Part shown: one piece after another, positions 29,597 to 39,854 of the stretch
How the letters are laid out: the number at the start of each line of letters is the position of its first letter
Position numbering within the stretch: the stretch's first letter is position 1
Assembly (NCBI GenBank): GCA_001899205.1
Contig: MKVL01000005.1
Span: 121,335-185,334, forward strand
Source of the DNA: Mesorhizobium sp. 65-26
GTDB taxonomy: Bacteria; Pseudomonadota; Alphaproteobacteria; Rhizobiales; Rhizobiaceae
DNA: 64,000 bases
Reading direction: 5' to 3'
Notes under the pieces: model-generated
What the model was told of the DNA's origin: nothing
Seen by the model: the letters and a program-made list of their open reading frames with translations, nothing else
Database searches by the model: none
Position numbers and translations under genes: made by a program

Positions 29597-30073
29597 ATGG
29601 GTATGTTCGACTTCGTCAAAAGCGTAGGCAAGAAACTGGGCATCGGCGGTGAGGAGGAAGCGCCAAGCGCCGACACGCTCAAGCAGGAGCTCGATTCGCA
29701 CAAGCTCGGCACCGACAATGTGGAAGTGGTCGTCAAGGGCGATACGGCAGTGCTCAAGGGCACGGTCAAGGACCAGTCGATCTTCGAGAAGGCGGTGATC
29801 GCGGTCGGCAACACGCTTGGCGTCTCCAAGGTGCAGGCTGACGAGCTGCAGGTCGGCACGGCTGGCGCCGGCGCCACGGCGGCCGCCAAGGAGCCTACCT
29901 TCTACACGGTGCAGAAGGGCGACAATCTCTGGAAGATCGCCGAAAAGAGCTACGGCAAGGGCAACGGGCCCAAGAACACCATCATCTTCGAGGCCAACAA
30001 GCCGATGCTGACCCATCCGGACAAGATCTACCCCGGTCAGGTGTTGCGCATTCCGGACATCGCGCAAGGCTGA
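29597..30073 (+). CDS. BON-LysM protein, homologue of potassium-binding protein Kbp (YgaU)
   Basis: 158-residue soluble protein starting MGMFDFVKSVGKKLGIGG. It has a BON domain (about 30-90; VEVVVKGDTAVLKGTVKD) and a C-terminal LysM domain (about 105-155; YTVQKGDNLWKIAEKSYG, ending KIYPGQVLRIP). The whole layout and the N-terminal FDFVKSVG helix match E. coli Kbp/YgaU (149 aa), a cytoplasmic K+-binding protein. It lacks a signal peptide, so the LysM domain is not expected to act on the cell wall. AGGAGA precedes the ATG. Confidence 0.88.
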   Translation: MGMFDFVKSVGKKLGIGGEEEAPSADTLKQELDSHKLGTDNVEVVVKGDTAVLKGTVKDQSIFEKAVIAVGNTLGVSKVQADELQVGTAGAGATAAAKEPTFYTVQKGDNLWKIAEKSYGKGNGPKNTIIFEANKPMLTHPDKIYPGQVLRIPDIAQG

Positions 30074-30167
30074 GGCAGCGCGTCCGCGACAACGACAAGC
30101 GGCGGCTTTCGGGTCGCCGTTTTCATTTTCAGGTGGCATTGTCGGCCATATTCCGCAGGCAGGTCCC

Positions 30168-30785
30168 ATGCTCGTTCTTCCCAAAGGCGTTCGCCACATG
30201 CCCGGCCACCTCTCACGCTCCGAGCAGGAGGCGCTGGTCGAGGAGGTGAGGAAGGTCGTGCAGGAGGCGCCGCTCTACGTGCCCGCCATGCCACGGACCG
30301 GCAAGGAGATGAGCGTGCGCATGACCAATTGCGGCACGCTCGGCTGGGTCACCGACAGGGAGCGCGGCTATCGCTACCAGCCGACCCATCCCGCGACCGG
30401 AATGCCGTGGCCGCCGATCCCCGCCGCGCTTCTCGACCTGTGGCGGCAGGTTTCGAGCTACCCGCATCCGCCCGAGGCCTGCCTGGTCAATTTCTATAAC
30501 CAGGATGCCAGGATGGGCCTGCACCAGGATCGCGACGAGATGGAATTCGCCGCTCCGGTGGTCTCGGTATCGCTGGGGGATGATTGCCTCTTCCGCGTAG
30601 GGCAGACGACACGCGAGGGCGGGACCAAGTCGTTTCGGCTGAAGAGCGGCGACGTCGTCGTGCTCGGCGGCGAGGGCCGCCTCTGCTTTCACGGCGTCGA
30701 TCGCATCTACCCGTCCACCTCGGCGCTGTTGCGCAATGGCGGACGGATCAACCTGACTCTGCGACGGGTGACGAAGCCATCGTAA
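30168..30785 (+). CDS. alkB: AlkB-type 2-oxoglutarate/Fe(II) DNA dealkylase
   Basis: Oxidatively removes methyl lesions (1mA, 3mC) from DNA. 205 residues, typical size. The Fe(II) facial triad is MGLHQDRDE (H-x-D) and CFHGVDRI (distal His), and the 2-oxoglutarate-binding arginine pair is in RINLTLRR. LVNFYNQDARMG is the conserved block before the triad. No ada-like gene or LexA-type box was noticed nearby. Downstream genes are unrelated. Confidence 0.92.
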   Translation: MLVLPKGVRHMPGHLSRSEQEALVEEVRKVVQEAPLYVPAMPRTGKEMSVRMTNCGTLGWVTDRERGYRYQPTHPATGMPWPPIPAALLDLWRQVSSYPHPPEACLVNFYNQDARMGLHQDRDEMEFAAPVVSVSLGDDCLFRVGQTTREGGTKSFRLKSGDVVVLGGEGRLCFHGVDRIYPSTSALLRNGGRINLTLRRVTKPS

Positions 30786-30852
30786 GAGGTGGCCCTAAGA
30801 TGATTTTAAAGATGTGGTGCTACGGGTCGAGAAACCATAGCAAAGGTCGACC

Positions 30853-32067
30853 ATGACGCCGTCTCCGAACAGAGCATTCGCGACCGTCGACGTCGCCACT
30901 GCCCTTGTGGTCGTCGTGGTGGGCTTTTGCGCCGGCGCGGTTTACCTGAACGCCCTGTGGATGCTGGACGAGAACGGCTTCTCCGTGCTCTCGCGGCGAT
31001 TACCCTATTGGGATTTCAGCAATCTGTGGGGCGGATCGCGCATGGCGCTGGACGGCCATGTCGCCTATCTGTTCGATGTCGAAACCTACCGCGCGACGCT
31101 GCGCGCCATGTTTTCTCCCCTTCTGCCCGACCAGGAATGGAGCTACCCGCCCAGCGTCCTGCTGTTCGGCGCGCCGTTGGCGGCCCTGCCGATCCTCCCC
31201 GCATATCTGATCTGGACATTCGGCACCGTTTTCTGCCTGTGGCTGGCGGTCCGTCCGCTGAAGATCGGCCCTGTCGCCGAACTGGCGATCGTGCTGAGCC
31301 CGGCGGTCATGATCAATGCCATCTTCGGCCAGAATGGCGCGCTGACGGCGGCGTTGCTGCTCGGCGGTCTCCTCGCCGCGCCGAAACGGCCGGTCCTGGC
31401 GGGCGTGATGTTCGGCCTTCTCACGTTCAAGCCGCATCTCGGCCTGCTGATACCCTTCTGCCTGCTGGCCAGCGGCAATTGGCGCGCCATCGCGTCCGCC
31501 GCGGTGACGACCGCCGCGATCGTCGTGGCCACCGGCGCTCTCTTCGGCTTCGATGTCTGGACGAATTTCTTCGTCGAAACACGCCCGTTGATGACCGCCA
31601 TCATGGAGGCACCCTATCCACAGCCCTATCATTTCAACGCCATGACCGTGTTCTCGACGGCGCGCGCGCTGGGGTTCGGCCTTGCCGGCGCCTACGGCCT
31701 GCAGGCCGCGATGAGCCTCGCGGCAATCGCCGTCGCCATCTGGGCGTGGCTGCCCGACGACAGGATCGAACATCGCCAGCGTGCCGTACTGACGGTCGTT
31801 CTTGCAATGATCGCGACCCCTTACGGATACACCTACGATTCAATCGGGGTGGCGATTGCCGTGGCTTTCATCTTCATGACCAGCGCGCGCCTGCCGCTCT
31901 TCCTGCTGGCCGCGTCCTGGTTCTACGCCGTCGCCGCGCAGATCCTGAACAATCTCGGCTACCCCATCGGCATATTGGTGCCGCTATGGCTGGCGGTCTG
32001 GATGGTCGCATCGATCCTGAAGGACAAACGCGTAAGACCGGTCCTGTCGCTGCCACTGGCGGCCTGA
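30853..32067 (+). CDS. GT87 (DUF2029) family polyprenyl-phosphate-mannose-type glycosyltransferase
   Basis: 404-residue membrane protein with about ten hydrophobic segments. The family marker after the first segment is DFSNLWGGSRMALDG, which carries the acidic residue thought to be catalytic, and WSYPPSVLLFGAPLA and TFKPHLGLLIPF follow. GT87 enzymes use lipid-linked mannose or related donors to modify lipids or glycans on the outer face of the membrane; the acceptor here is unknown. The gene stands alone, preceded by AAGG. Confidence 0.82.
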   Translation: MTPSPNRAFATVDVATALVVVVVGFCAGAVYLNALWMLDENGFSVLSRRLPYWDFSNLWGGSRMALDGHVAYLFDVETYRATLRAMFSPLLPDQEWSYPPSVLLFGAPLAALPILPAYLIWTFGTVFCLWLAVRPLKIGPVAELAIVLSPAVMINAIFGQNGALTAALLLGGLLAAPKRPVLAGVMFGLLTFKPHLGLLIPFCLLASGNWRAIASAAVTTAAIVVATGALFGFDVWTNFFVETRPLMTAIMEAPYPQPYHFNAMTVFSTARALGFGLAGAYGLQAAMSLAAIAVAIWAWLPDDRIEHRQRAVLTVVLAMIATPYGYTYDSIGVAIAVAFIFMTSARLPLFLLAASWFYAVAAQILNNLGYPIGILVPLWLAVWMVASILKDKRVRPVLSLPLAA

Positions 32068-32137
32068 CGGATACATCCGGTCTCGAACGGCGCATCCCGC
32101 ACAAGGCGCAGCGCCGGCCTTTCGCCGCACACCGCCT

Positions 32138-33097
32138 CTAGAGCTTGCGCAGCGCCACTTCCTCGATCCGGTGATCGGCGCCCTTGCGCAGGATGAGATC
32201 GGCCCTCGCCCTGGTCGGCAGGATGTTCTCGCGCAGGTTCTTCAGGTTGATGTTGGCCCACAGCCCCTCGGCAATGGCGCGGGCGGCATCCTCGGAGAGT
32301 TGCGAATAGCGGTGGAAGAATGAATCCGGATTGCGGAAGGCGGTTTCGCGCAGCCGCATGAAGCGGGCGATATACCACTGGTGTATCAGCTCTTCCTTGG
32401 CATCGATGTAGATGGCGAAGTCAAAGAAATCCGACAGGAAGGGCACGATCTTGCCGTCCTGCGGCAGCTTGCCGGGCTGCAGCACGTTGATGCCTTCGAA
32501 GATCAGGATATCCGGCCGGTCGATGGTGACGAACTCGCCAGGAATGACGTCGTAGGTCAGGTGCGAATAGACCGGCGCGCGCACGCTGCTTTGCGCCGAC
32601 TTGATGCTCGACAGGAAGCGCAGCAGCGCGCCGACATCGTAGCTGTCGGGGAAGCCCTTGCGCTCCATCAGGTTCTCGCGGCGCAGCACCTCGTTCGGCA
32701 GCAGGAAGCCGTCGGTGGTGATGAGATCGACCTTGGGGCTGGACGGCCAGCGTGCCAGCAGCTCCTTGAGCACGCGCGCCGTGGTCGACTTGCCGACGGC
32801 GACCGAGCCGGCGATGCCGATGATGAAGGGCGTCTTGACCACGTCGCTGGCCCTGAAGAAGGCTTGGCGCTGCCTGAACAGAAGCTGGCTCGCCTCGACA
32901 TGCGCCGACAGCAGCCGCGAGAGCGAAAGATAGATCCGCCTGACCTCCTCGAGGTCGACGGGGTCGTTGAGCGAGCGCAGGCGCCGGAACTCGTCCTCGG
33001 TCAGCGTCAGCGGCGTATCGGCGCGGAACTGCGACCATTCCTGCGCCGAAAAGAAGCGGAATGGCGAGTACTTCTCGGACGGCGTGAGCTGATCCAT
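32138..33097 (-). CDS. coaA: Pantothenate kinase (type I)
   Basis: First step of coenzyme A synthesis: phosphorylates pantothenate with ATP. 319 residues, the bacterial CoaA length. The P-loop is [19 protein letters not shown] (about residues 94-112), followed by [23 protein letters not shown] and the [12 protein letters not shown] block. It is the last gene of the leftward his run, 25 bases after hisE, an arrangement conserved in Rhizobiales. Confidence 0.96.
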   Translation of the reverse strand: MDQLTPSEKYSPFRFFSAQEWSQFRADTPLTLTEDEFRRLRSLNDPVDLEEVRRIYLSLSRLLSAHVEASQLLFRQRQAFFRASDVVKTPFIIGIAGSVAVGKSTTARVLKELLARWPSSPKVDLITTDGFLLPNEVLRRENLMERKGFPDSYDVGALLRFLSSIKSAQSSVRAPVYSHLTYDVIPGEFVTIDRPDILIFEGINVLQPGKLPQDGKIVPFLSDFFDFAIYIDAKEELIHQWYIARFMRLRETAFRNPDSFFHRYSQLSEDAARAIAEGLWANINLKNLRENILPTRARADLILRKGADHRIEEVALRKL

Positions 33098-33122
33098 CGC
33101 GTTTCCTGACCTCTCCCCTCGA

Positions 33123-33443
33123 TCAGCCCGGCCGGGACGCCTTCTCGGCGATACCCGAGCGTCCCTGACGGCTCTCGAGCTCCCTCAGCACATCAGCGAG
33201 GGGAACATTCGCGATGCCGAGAACCACGAGCCAATGATACAGGAGATCGGCACTCTCCGATACGAGCGCCGCCCTGTCGCCCTGGATGGCGGCGATCACC
33301 GTCTCGACCGCCTCCTCGCCAAGCTTCTGCGCGGCCTTCGGCATGCCACGCGCGAACAGCCTGGCCGTCCAGGAATCCGCATCGCCGGACGCGGCGCGCT
33401 CGCGGATGATCGTCTCCAGATCGGAAAGCGAGAATTCAGCCAT
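33123..33443 (-). CDS. hisE: Phosphoribosyl-ATP diphosphatase
   Basis: Second step of histidine synthesis, PR-ATP to PR-AMP and diphosphate. 106 residues, MazG-like all-alpha fold. The metal-binding block is [31 protein letters not shown] (GEEAxE and E-x2-D). The start follows the hisF stop by 8 bases on the minus strand. hisI is separate, as usual in rhizobia. Confidence 0.95.
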   Translation of the reverse strand: MAEFSLSDLETIIRERAASGDADSWTARLFARGMPKAAQKLGEEAVETVIAAIQGDRAALVSESADLLYHWLVVLGIANVPLADVLRELESRQGRSGIAEKASRPG

Positions 33444-33451
33444 GGCGCAGC

Positions 33452-34255
33452 CTATCCTGTCAGGCGCTCGGATTGAACCGGAGCATCGAGCCGCATCGGC
33501 AGGCCGGCGGCCGCCATGTAAGCCTTTGCCTCGGCGATGGAGTAGGTGCCGAAGTGGAAGATCGACGCCGCCAGAACCGCGCTGGCATGGCCGTCGCGAA
33601 CGCCCGCGACCAGATGGTCAAGATTGCCGACGCCGCCCGAGGCGATCACCGGCGCGCGAACGGCATCCGCGATGGCGCGCGTCAGCGCGATGTCGTAGCC
33701 GGCCTTGGTACCGTCGCGATCCATCGAGGTGAGCAGTATCTCGCCGGCGCCGCGATCGACCATGCTCCTGGCGAAATCAACGGCGTCGATGCCGGTCCTC
33801 TCGCGCCCGCCATGGGTGAAGATCTCCCAGCGGTCGCTCTCGCCGGCGACCGACACCTTCTTGGCGTCGATGGCCACCACGATGCACTGGTTGCCGAACT
33901 TGTCGGCGGCCTCGGTGACGAAATCCGGGTTCTTCACCGCCGCCGTGTTGATCGACACCTTGTCGGCGCCGGCCAGCAGGAGCTTGCGTATGTCCGCCAC
34001 CTGGCGCACGCCGCCGCCCACCGTCAGCGGCATGAAACACTGCTCGGCGGTCCGGGCAATGACGTCGAAGATGGTCTCGCGATTGTCGGACGAGGCCGTT
34101 ATGTCGAGGAAGCAGAGCTCGTCGGCGCCGGCGGCGTCATAGGCCCGCGCCGCCTCGACGGGGTCGCCGGCATCGACGAGGTCGACGAAGTTGACGCCCT
34201 TGACCACACGGCCGTCCTTCACGTCCAGGCAGGGAATGACACGCGCCTTGAGCAT
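33452..34255 (-). CDS. hisF: Imidazole glycerol phosphate synthase cyclase subunit
   Basis: TIM-barrel cyclase that uses ammonia from HisH to form IGP and AICAR from PRFAR. 267 residues starting [20 protein letters not shown], with catalytic Asp in CLDVKDG and in [11 protein letters not shown]. Phosphate loops are LTVGGGVR and IASGGVGN. The start at 34255 overlaps the stop region of the arginase-like gene by one base, and GAGGG lies upstream. Confidence 0.96.
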   Translation of the reverse strand: MLKARVIPCLDVKDGRVVKGVNFVDLVDAGDPVEAARAYDAAGADELCFLDITASSDNRETIFDVIARTAEQCFMPLTVGGGVRQVADIRKLLLAGADKVSINTAAVKNPDFVTEAADKFGNQCIVVAIDAKKVSVAGESDRWEIFTHGGRERTGIDAVDFARSMVDRGAGEILLTSMDRDGTKAGYDIALTRAIADAVRAPVIASGGVGNLDHLVAGVRDGHASAVLAASIFHFGTYSIAEAKAYMAAAGLPMRLDAPVQSERLTG

Positions 34256-35091
34256 TACTTGCCCTCTATCGTCGTGAGCAGGTCGATCAGCAGGTCGCCG
34301 ACCAGGGGCGGGATGTCGGCCTGGGCGTCGAACGCCGGATCGTAGGCCGAAATGGTGACGCTGACGACGGGGACGGCGAGCGCGACATCGCAAGCCGCCT
34401 GGCGGAGCGCCTCGGGGCTGGGGCCGCCCGGGCAGGTATAGCGGTTGGCCTGCAGCTTTTCGGGGTCGTGTACGTCGAGGTCGAGGTGCATGTGCACCCG
34501 GCGCGCACCGGCCGCCTCCAGCCGCCCGCAAGCGCCGGCAATGTCCGGGCATTCGGCCTTGATGACTGGCAGACTGCCGACCAGCTTCTTTTCGGCGGGG
34601 TCGAGGTCGCGCGCGTTGAGCAGGACGCAGCGGGACGGATCAATCGCCTGGAAGCCGGGGATCGAGGCCGCCATCGGCCGCCAGCAGAGTCCGAGAGCGA
34701 CGGCGAGCGCCATGCCGTCGAGAAAACCGTAGATCGAGGTTTCGGGCGTGTTGAGGTCGCCATGCTGGTCGGCCCAGACGATGGCGTCCGCCGCGGCGCC
34801 GGCGACAGCTCCGGCGCTGGTCAGGCAATTGCCGGCCAGCACCACCGGGAAGCGATCCTTGCCGCGCGCCACATGCACCGCCGTGGCCACCGCCCGGCAG
34901 ACGGCGAAGCCGGTCGCGATCTCGCGCTCCTGCTCGTCGCCGACCTTGCCTATGTCCTCGACGACGACGTCGTGCCCGGCAAGCTTCAGCGCGTCGACGA
35001 GCCCGCCCGATATCAGGGCGTCCGGCCCCTGGCCCATGCCGCCATGGTAATGGCCGCTGTCGTAGGAGGCGAGGATCAGCGAAACCTTCAC
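34255..35091 (-). CDS. Divergent arginase/agmatinase-family protein inside the his operon
   Basis: 278-residue ureohydrolase-fold protein. Two of the three metal motifs are recognisable: [14 protein letters not shown] (equivalent of D-A-H-x-D) and [12 protein letters not shown] (equivalent of S-x-D-x-D-x-x-D-P). The first motif (GGDHS in arginase) has become AGNCLTSAG and lacks the His ligand. A single-metal or changed chemistry is therefore possible. It begins with GTG (35091), which overlaps the hisA stop, and ends against hisF, so it is co-translated with the his genes. Substrate unknown; a role in histidine or arginine balance is only inferred from position. Confidence 0.78.
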   Translation of the reverse strand: MKVSLILASYDSGHYHGGMGQGPDALISGGLVDALKLAGHDVVVEDIGKVGDEQEREIATGFAVCRAVATAVHVARGKDRFPVVLAGNCLTSAGAVAGAAADAIVWADQHGDLNTPETSIYGFLDGMALAVALGLCWRPMAASIPGFQAIDPSRCVLLNARDLDPAEKKLVGSLPVIKAECPDIAGACGRLEAAGARRVHMHLDLDVHDPEKLQANRYTCPGGPSPEALRQAACDVALAVPVVSVTISAYDPAFDAQADIPPLVGDLLIDLLTTIEGK

Positions 35092-35837
35092 GACCGCGCC
35101 TCCACCTGCGGCGCGGCGCGCAGGATGGCGAGCGCCTCGGCGGGATCGATGCGTCCATCATAAAGCGCGCGGCCGGAAATGGCGCCTTCCAGCCTCGTCG
35201 CGTCAGGCATCGTCATGCGCACGATGTCGGCGATCGATGCAAGCCCGCCCGAGGCGATGACCGGGATCGAAACCGCGTCGGCGAGATCGATGGTGGCGTC
35301 CCAGTTGATGCCGGTCAGAATGCCGTCGCGATCGATGTCGGTGTAGATGATGGCGGCCACGCCGGCGCCCTCGAATTTCCTGGCGAGCTCGACGATGCCT
35401 AGGCTCGACGCCTCGGCCCAGCCCTCGACCGCCACCTTGCCGCCCCTGGCGTCGATGCCGACCGCGATCTTGCCCGGGAATGCCTTGCAGGCTTGCTTGA
35501 CGAGGTCGGGATCGCGCACGGCGACGGTGCCGAGGATGACGCGGGCGAGACCCCGGTCGAGCCAATCCTCGATCTGCTCCAGCGTGCGGATGCCGCCGCC
35601 GAGCTGGACCGGATTGCGGGTCGCCTTGAGGATGGCGCCGACGGCCGCGCTGTTGACGCTCTCGCCCTTGAAGGCGCCATTGAGATCGACGACGTGCAGC
35701 CACTCGAAGCCCTGCGCCTCGAAGGCGGCCGCCTGGGCGGCCGGGTCGTCATTGTAGATCGTGGCGCTGTCCATTTCGCCCTGCTTGAGGCGCACGCACT
35801 TGCCGTCCTTGAGGTCTATGGCGGGAAACAGGATCAC
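35088..35837 (-). CDS. hisA: ProFAR isomerase
   Basis: Isomerises ProFAR to PRFAR in histidine synthesis. 249 residues, TIM barrel homologous to HisF. The N-terminal [13 protein letters not shown] has the catalytic Asp, [14 protein letters not shown] carries the second, and LGGGIRT and [12 protein letters not shown] are the phosphate loops. The start is GTG (35837). Its stop overlaps the arginase-like gene (GTGA), and only 2 bases separate it from the DUF1330 gene. Confidence 0.95.
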   Translation of the reverse strand: MILFPAIDLKDGKCVRLKQGEMDSATIYNDDPAAQAAAFEAQGFEWLHVVDLNGAFKGESVNSAAVGAILKATRNPVQLGGGIRTLEQIEDWLDRGLARVILGTVAVRDPDLVKQACKAFPGKIAVGIDARGGKVAVEGWAEASSLGIVELARKFEGAGVAAIIYTDIDRDGILTGINWDATIDLADAVSIPVIASGGLASIADIVRMTMPDATRLEGAISGRALYDGRIDPAEALAILRAAPQVEARS

Positions 35838-35839
35838 GA

Positions 35840-36130
35840 TCAGGCGCCTTCCACGATGACGAAGCGGCCGGTGGACGCGGCCTGCCGGAATTTCAGCGCT
35901 TCCTGGTACTCAGGCGATTCGTAGCAGGCGAGCGCCGTCTCGTAGGACGGGAACTCCACCACCACGTGACGGTTGCCGGTCGGGCCTTCGGGATCCGTAT
36001 GCCGTCCGGCGCGCACGGCGAACGTCGCCCCGTACTTGGCGAAAGCCTTGGCGTTGGCCTCGATGTACTGCTTGTAGATATCGGGATCGCGGACGTCGAC
36101 CATCGCTATCCAATAGCCTTTCTTGCTCAT
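35840..36130 (-). CDS. DUF1330 family small protein
   Basis: 96-residue ferredoxin-like (dimeric alpha-beta barrel) protein with the typical N-terminus [20 protein letters not shown] and core [19 protein letters not shown]. Function unknown; the fold is shared with small heme- or substrate-binding enzymes. It sits between hisH and hisA with gaps of 3 and 2 bases, so it is expressed with the histidine pathway. Whether it acts there is not shown. Confidence 0.85.
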   Translation of the reverse strand: MSKKGYWIAMVDVRDPDIYKQYIEANAKAFAKYGATFAVRAGRHTDPEGPTGNRHVVVEFPSYETALACYESPEYQEALKFRQAASTGRFVIVEGA

Positions 36131-36133
36131 CGC

Positions 36134-36784
36134 TCACGGCCTCCAGCGCAGAAAATTGGTGATCAGGGCAAGGCCGAGCGCCTGGCTCTTTTCCGGATGG
36201 AACTGCGTGCCGGCGAGGTTGTCGCGCGCGACCGCGGCCGTGACCGGCCCGCCATAATCCGTCCGCGCCAGCACCTGCTCGGGCAAGCGCGCGTCGAGAT
36301 GGTAGGAATGCACGAAATAGGCGTGCAGCCCCTTTGCACCGGTGGCGATGCCATCGAACAGCGGATGCTGCCGGGTAAGCTCGATGGTGTTCCAACCGAT
36401 CTGCGGCACCTTGAACGCTGGATCGGCCGGTGTGATCTCCTTGACGTCGCCGGCGATCCAGCCAAAGCCCTTCGTCACAGTCTTTTCCAGCCCCCGCTCC
36501 GACATCAGCTGCATGCCGACGCAGATGCCGAGGAAGGGACGGCCACGCGCGATCGCCACCTCTTCCACCGCCTCGCGCATGCCGGCCACGGCAGCGAGAC
36601 CGGCCGCGCAATCGGCATAGGCGCCGACGCCAGGCAGCACGATGCGATCGGCGGTGCGCACCCGTTCGGCATCGGCCGTAAGATCGATCGTGGCGGATAT
36701 GCCGGCCTCCCGCGCGGCGCGCTCGAAGGCCTTGGTGGCTGAGCGCAGGTTGCCCGAGCCGTAGTCGATGATTGCAACGCGCAT
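36134..36784 (-). CDS. hisH: Imidazole glycerol phosphate synthase glutaminase subunit
   Basis: Class I glutamine amidotransferase supplying ammonia to HisF. 216 residues. The triad is nucleophile Cys in [13 protein letters not shown] (about residue 85) and His/Glu in [13 protein letters not shown] near the C-terminus. The N-terminal [13 protein letters not shown] is standard. The upstream neighbour on this strand is the DUF2628 gene, 1 base away. Confidence 0.96.
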   Translation of the reverse strand: MRVAIIDYGSGNLRSATKAFERAAREAGISATIDLTADAERVRTADRIVLPGVGAYADCAAGLAAVAGMREAVEEVAIARGRPFLGICVGMQLMSERGLEKTVTKGFGWIAGDVKEITPADPAFKVPQIGWNTIELTRQHPLFDGIATGAKGLHAYFVHSYHLDARLPEQVLARTDYGGPVTAAVARDNLAGTQFHPEKSQALGLALITNFLRWRP

Positions 36785-36785
36785 G

Positions 36786-37253
36786 TCAGGGTCTTCCCGG
36801 CGTGTGTGTCAGGCCAAGCGCCATTCCCGTCTGCGGCGCGCGGGCAAGGTTGGCGTCCGGCGTCAGCGGACGTGGCGCCACGTCGCTTTCCGGCGAAGCT
36901 CCGGCCTCCAGCGCGTGCCGCATCTCGGCGTCTGCGAGGCAGCCTGCCTCGACGACGCCCCATTCGCGCCAGCCGCGCCGGCGCAGTGCCGCCACCCGCA
37001 GGCCCTGCCCCTCGAGACCGACATAGAGGCTGACGAGCATCGACAGCGCGTCGCCGGCAGGGCCGAGGCCGAACCTGTCGGCGGCGACGGACAGGAGCGC
37101 CATGGCGACAGCGGCCAGCACCGCCTCCAGCCACAGCCGATGCCAGGCGAGCCAGAGGGGTGGGAAAAGCAGGCCGAGCCAGGTGAAGCCGTCGCGAACG
37201 AGGACGGCGTCCTCGCCACGGCCCGGCGGTTCCATCACGACATAAGAAGCCAT
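36786..37253 (-). CDS. DUF2628 domain membrane protein
   Basis: 155-residue protein starting [20 protein letters not shown]. The DUF2628 core [20 protein letters not shown] is followed by one or two more hydrophobic segments (about 40-75). The polar C-terminal tail is Pro/Ala-rich. Function unknown. A DUF2628 gene between hisB and hisH is a recurrent rhizobial arrangement, so it may be only a passenger of the his operon. Confidence 0.85.
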   Translation of the reverse strand: MASYVVMEPPGRGEDAVLVRDGFTWLGLLFPPLWLAWHRLWLEAVLAAVAMALLSVAADRFGLGPAGDALSMLVSLYVGLEGQGLRVAALRRRGWREWGVVEAGCLADAEMRHALEAGASPESDVAPRPLTPDANLARAPQTGMALGLTHTPGRP

Positions 37254-37318
37254 GGCGCTAGCTCTTGTTTTTCGCAGGTTCTGATCGCAAAACCTTGGGA
37301 CACTTCTGCCGAACCTGC

Positions 37319-37933
37319 CTAGCCCTTCAGGGAGCCCTTGGTGGAAGGTACCGCGTCGGGCTGGCGTGGATCGCTTTCGATCGCGGCGCGCAGCGCGCGG
37401 GCCACCGCCTTGAAACAGGTCTCGGCGATATGGTGATTGTTGGCGCCATAGTGGTTGGTCACGTGGAGCGTGATGCCAGCGTGCTGCGACAGGGCCTGGA
37501 AAAACTCGCGCACCAGCTCGGTATCGAAGGTACCGATCTTGGGCGACGAGAAGGAGACGTTCCAGACAAGGAACGGGCGGCCGGAGACGTCGAGCGCGGC
37601 GCGCGTCAGCGTCTCGTCCATGGCAAGGTCGATCGAGGCATAGCGCATGATGCCGCGCCGCTCGCCGAGCGCCCTGGCCAGCGCCTGGCCGATCACGATG
37701 CCGGTGTCCTCGACGGTGTGGTGGTCGTCTATGTGCAGGTCGCCCTTGGCCCTCACCGTCATGTCGATCAGCGAATGGCGCGAAAGCTGGTCCAGCATAT
37801 GGTCGAAGAAGCCAACGCCGGTGGCCATGTCGGATTTGCCGGTGCCGTCGAGATGAACCGAAACGGAGATTTCGGTTTCCTTGGTCTTGCGGCTGACTTC
37901 GGCGGATCTGAGGGCGGATCGGGGCGACATCAT
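37319..37933 (-). CDS. hisB: Imidazoleglycerol-phosphate dehydratase
   Basis: Dehydrates IGP to imidazole-acetol phosphate. 204 residues, stand-alone type without the phosphatase domain. The two metal His clusters are [15 protein letters not shown] and [17 protein letters not shown], with [12 protein letters not shown] near the N-terminus. Several ATG codons cluster at 37928-37939. AGGGAT is best spaced for 37933, so that one is used. It is the first his gene of the leftward series, upstream of DUF2628 and hisH. Confidence 0.95.
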   Translation of the reverse strand: MMSPRSALRSAEVSRKTKETEISVSVHLDGTGKSDMATGVGFFDHMLDQLSRHSLIDMTVRAKGDLHIDDHHTVEDTGIVIGQALARALGERRGIMRYASIDLAMDETLTRAALDVSGRPFLVWNVSFSSPKIGTFDTELVREFFQALSQHAGITLHVTNHYGANNHHIAETCFKAVARALRAAIESDPRQPDAVPSTKGSLKG

Positions 37934-38168
37934 ACTCATCCCTGTCGAGACGCTCGCGTGCGTCCGGGGCCGCACGCGCTTGAAAACGAGAGCCTTCTAG
38001 CAGCATGATCCGGCGATTGCCAGTTGCGATGCCGGGCGATATCGAAGCGCCTCCCGCGCATACCCGGGAGCGGTTTGCAATCGCGGGGCTTGAGCATACA
38101 TATGGGCGATCAAAGTCACTCGTACCGCGCCGGTCGCCTTTGAGGGATGGCGCGAATCGGAGCCAGAA

Positions 38169-38723
38169 ATGTCGAATGAACTGACCATGCACGCCACCAC
38201 CATCGTGAGCGTGCGCAAGGGCGGCAAGGTCGTGATCGCCGGCGATGGCCAGGTGAGCCTCGGCCAGACGATCATGAAGGGCAATGCCCGCAAGGTGCGC
38301 CGCATCGGCAAGGGCGGCAGCGTGATCGCCGGTTTCGCGGGCGCCACCGCCGACGCCTTCACCCTTCTGGAGCGCCTCGAAGCCAAGCTCGAGCAATATC
38401 CCGACCAGTTGACGCGCGCCTGCGTCGAGCTCGCCAAGGACTGGCGCACCGACCGCTATCTGAGGCGGCTCGAGGCGATGATGGTGGTCGCCGACAAATC
38501 GGTCTCGCTGGCGCTGACCGGCAATGGCGACGTGCTGGAGCCCGAGCAGGGCGTGATGGCCATCGGCTCCGGCGGCAACTACGCGCTGGCCGCCGCTCGC
38601 GCGCTGATGGACACCGACAAGGACGCGGAGGAAATCGCCCGCAAGGCGATGCAGATCGCCGCCGACATCTGCGTCTACACCAACAGCAACTTCGTCGTCG
38701 AAACGCTGGACGCGGCTGCCTGA
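38169..38723 (+). CDS. hslV: ATP-dependent protease subunit HslV (ClpQ)
   Basis: Proteasome-like peptidase ring paired with HslU. 184 residues. The N-terminal Thr nucleophile lies in [20 protein letters not shown] after an 8-9 residue leader (MSNELTMHA) that must be removed, as in other alphaproteobacterial Hsl[17 protein letters not shown] is the second conserved block. The gene is followed by a GNAT, a DUF2585 gene and hslU on the same strand. The 193-base upstream region has no unmistakable heat-shock promoter to my reading. Confidence 0.95.
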   Translation: MSNELTMHATTIVSVRKGGKVVIAGDGQVSLGQTIMKGNARKVRRIGKGGSVIAGFAGATADAFTLLERLEAKLEQYPDQLTRACVELAKDWRTDRYLRRLEAMMVVADKSVSLALTGNGDVLEPEQGVMAIGSGGNYALAAARALMDTDKDAEEIARKAMQIAADICVYTNSNFVVETLDAAA

Positions 38724-38724
38724 C

Positions 38725-39246
38725 ATGCCGCATTACGGCTTCCGTCCGCTGACGGGCAAGGACATGAAACTCGTTGCCCGCTGGCTGGCCGAGCCGCATG
38801 TGGCGGCCTGGTGGGGCGACAAGGAAAGCGAGCTCGCGGGCATCGCGGACAACATCGACAGCATCGCCGTCGAGCCCTTGATCATCGAGCTCGACGGGCG
38901 GCCCATCGGCTACATCCAGAGCTACGATCCCAATCTCGAGGAAGGCGAAAACCCCTATGCCGACCAGCCTTTCGGCACGCTCGGCATCGACCAGTTCATC
39001 GGTGAGCCGGAGCTGATCGGCAAGGGGCATGGCACGCGGCTGATCGCCGAGTTTGTGGCGACGCTGTTCGAGGAGGGCGCGCCGCGCGTCATCGTCGATC
39101 CCAATCCGGCGAACGCCGCCGCCATACGCTGCTACGAGAAGGTCGGCTTCCGCCGGCTTGGCCCGATCCAGACGCCGGACGGCGAGATGCTGCTGATGGC
39201 CATCGACGAACCGGAAGAAGAGATCGTGGGGGACGACGCGGAATGA
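38725..39246 (+). CDS. GNAT acetyltransferase, AAC(6')-Ib-like subfamily
   Basis: 173-residue acetyltransferase. It follows the layout of aminoglycoside 6'-N-acetyltransferases: [15 protein letters not shown] at the N-terminus, [29 protein letters not shown] (acetyl-CoA loop with Q/R-x-x-G-x-G/A) and [16 protein letters not shown]. True substrate unknown; chromosomal homologues need not confer resistance. It starts 1 base after the hslV stop and overlaps the next gene (ATGA), so it is translated with the hslVU unit. Confidence 0.85.
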   Translation: MPHYGFRPLTGKDMKLVARWLAEPHVAAWWGDKESELAGIADNIDSIAVEPLIIELDGRPIGYIQSYDPNLEEGENPYADQPFGTLGIDQFIGEPELIGKGHGTRLIAEFVATLFEEGAPRVIVDPNPANAAAIRCYEKVGFRRLGPIQTPDGEMLLMAIDEPEEEIVGDDAE

Positions 39247-39845
39247 ACTCCACCGACACGAGCAGTCTGCCGTTCCACCAGCGCCTGGCCTGGCCGGCCG
39301 GGCTGGCCATTGCGGTCGGGATCGTCGCCGTGCAGGCCTTCGTGCTCTACCTGCAGGGCCATCCGGCTATATGCACCTGCGGCTACGTCAAGCTCTGGCA
39401 CGGCGTGGTGATGAGTTCGGAGAACTCGCAGCACATAGCGGACTGGTACACGCCCTCGCACATCATCCACGGCTTCCTGTTCTATGCGCTGACGCGGTTC
39501 CTGTTCCCGCGTTCGTCGATCTGGTTCAGGCTTGCCTTCGCGCTGCTGATCGAGGGCGGCTGGGAGATGCTGGAGAACAGCCCGTTCATCATCAATCGCT
39601 ACCGCGAAGGCACCATCTCGCTCGACTATTTCGGCGATTCCATCATCAACTCGGTGTCTGACACGCTGGCCATGGTGCTGGGCTTTGTAATGGCGAGGAC
39701 GCTCCCTATATGGCTGGTGGTCGCCATCGCCATCTTTTTCGAGATCGGCACCGGCTACGTCATCCGGGACAATCTGACGCTCAACGTGATCATGCTGCTG
39801 CATCCGTTCGAGTCCATCAAGCAGTGGCAAAGTGCAATTCAGTGA
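39243..39845 (+). CDS. DUF2585 (UPF0314) membrane protein
   Basis: 200-residue integral membrane protein with about five hydrophobic segments. Family blocks are [39 protein letters not shown] and [16 protein letters not shown]. The conserved Cys pair, His and Glu residues near the membrane could bind a metal. Function unknown. Its position between hslV and hslU is kept in many Rhizobiales and suggests co-expression with the heat-shock protease. Confidence 0.88.
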   Translation: MNSTDTSSLPFHQRLAWPAGLAIAVGIVAVQAFVLYLQGHPAICTCGYVKLWHGVVMSSENSQHIADWYTPSHIIHGFLFYALTRFLFPRSSIWFRLAFALLIEGGWEMLENSPFIINRYREGTISLDYFGDSIINSVSDTLAMVLGFVMARTLPIWLVVAIAIFFEIGTGYVIRDNLTLNVIMLLHPFESIKQWQSAIQ

Positions 39846-39854
39846 GTTGGTAAG

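Noticed and set aside
37976-38168. Heat-shock (RpoH) promoter of hslV
   Set aside because: CTTGAGC near 38090 resembles a -35 element, but no convincing CCCATNT-type -10 follows at the right spacing.
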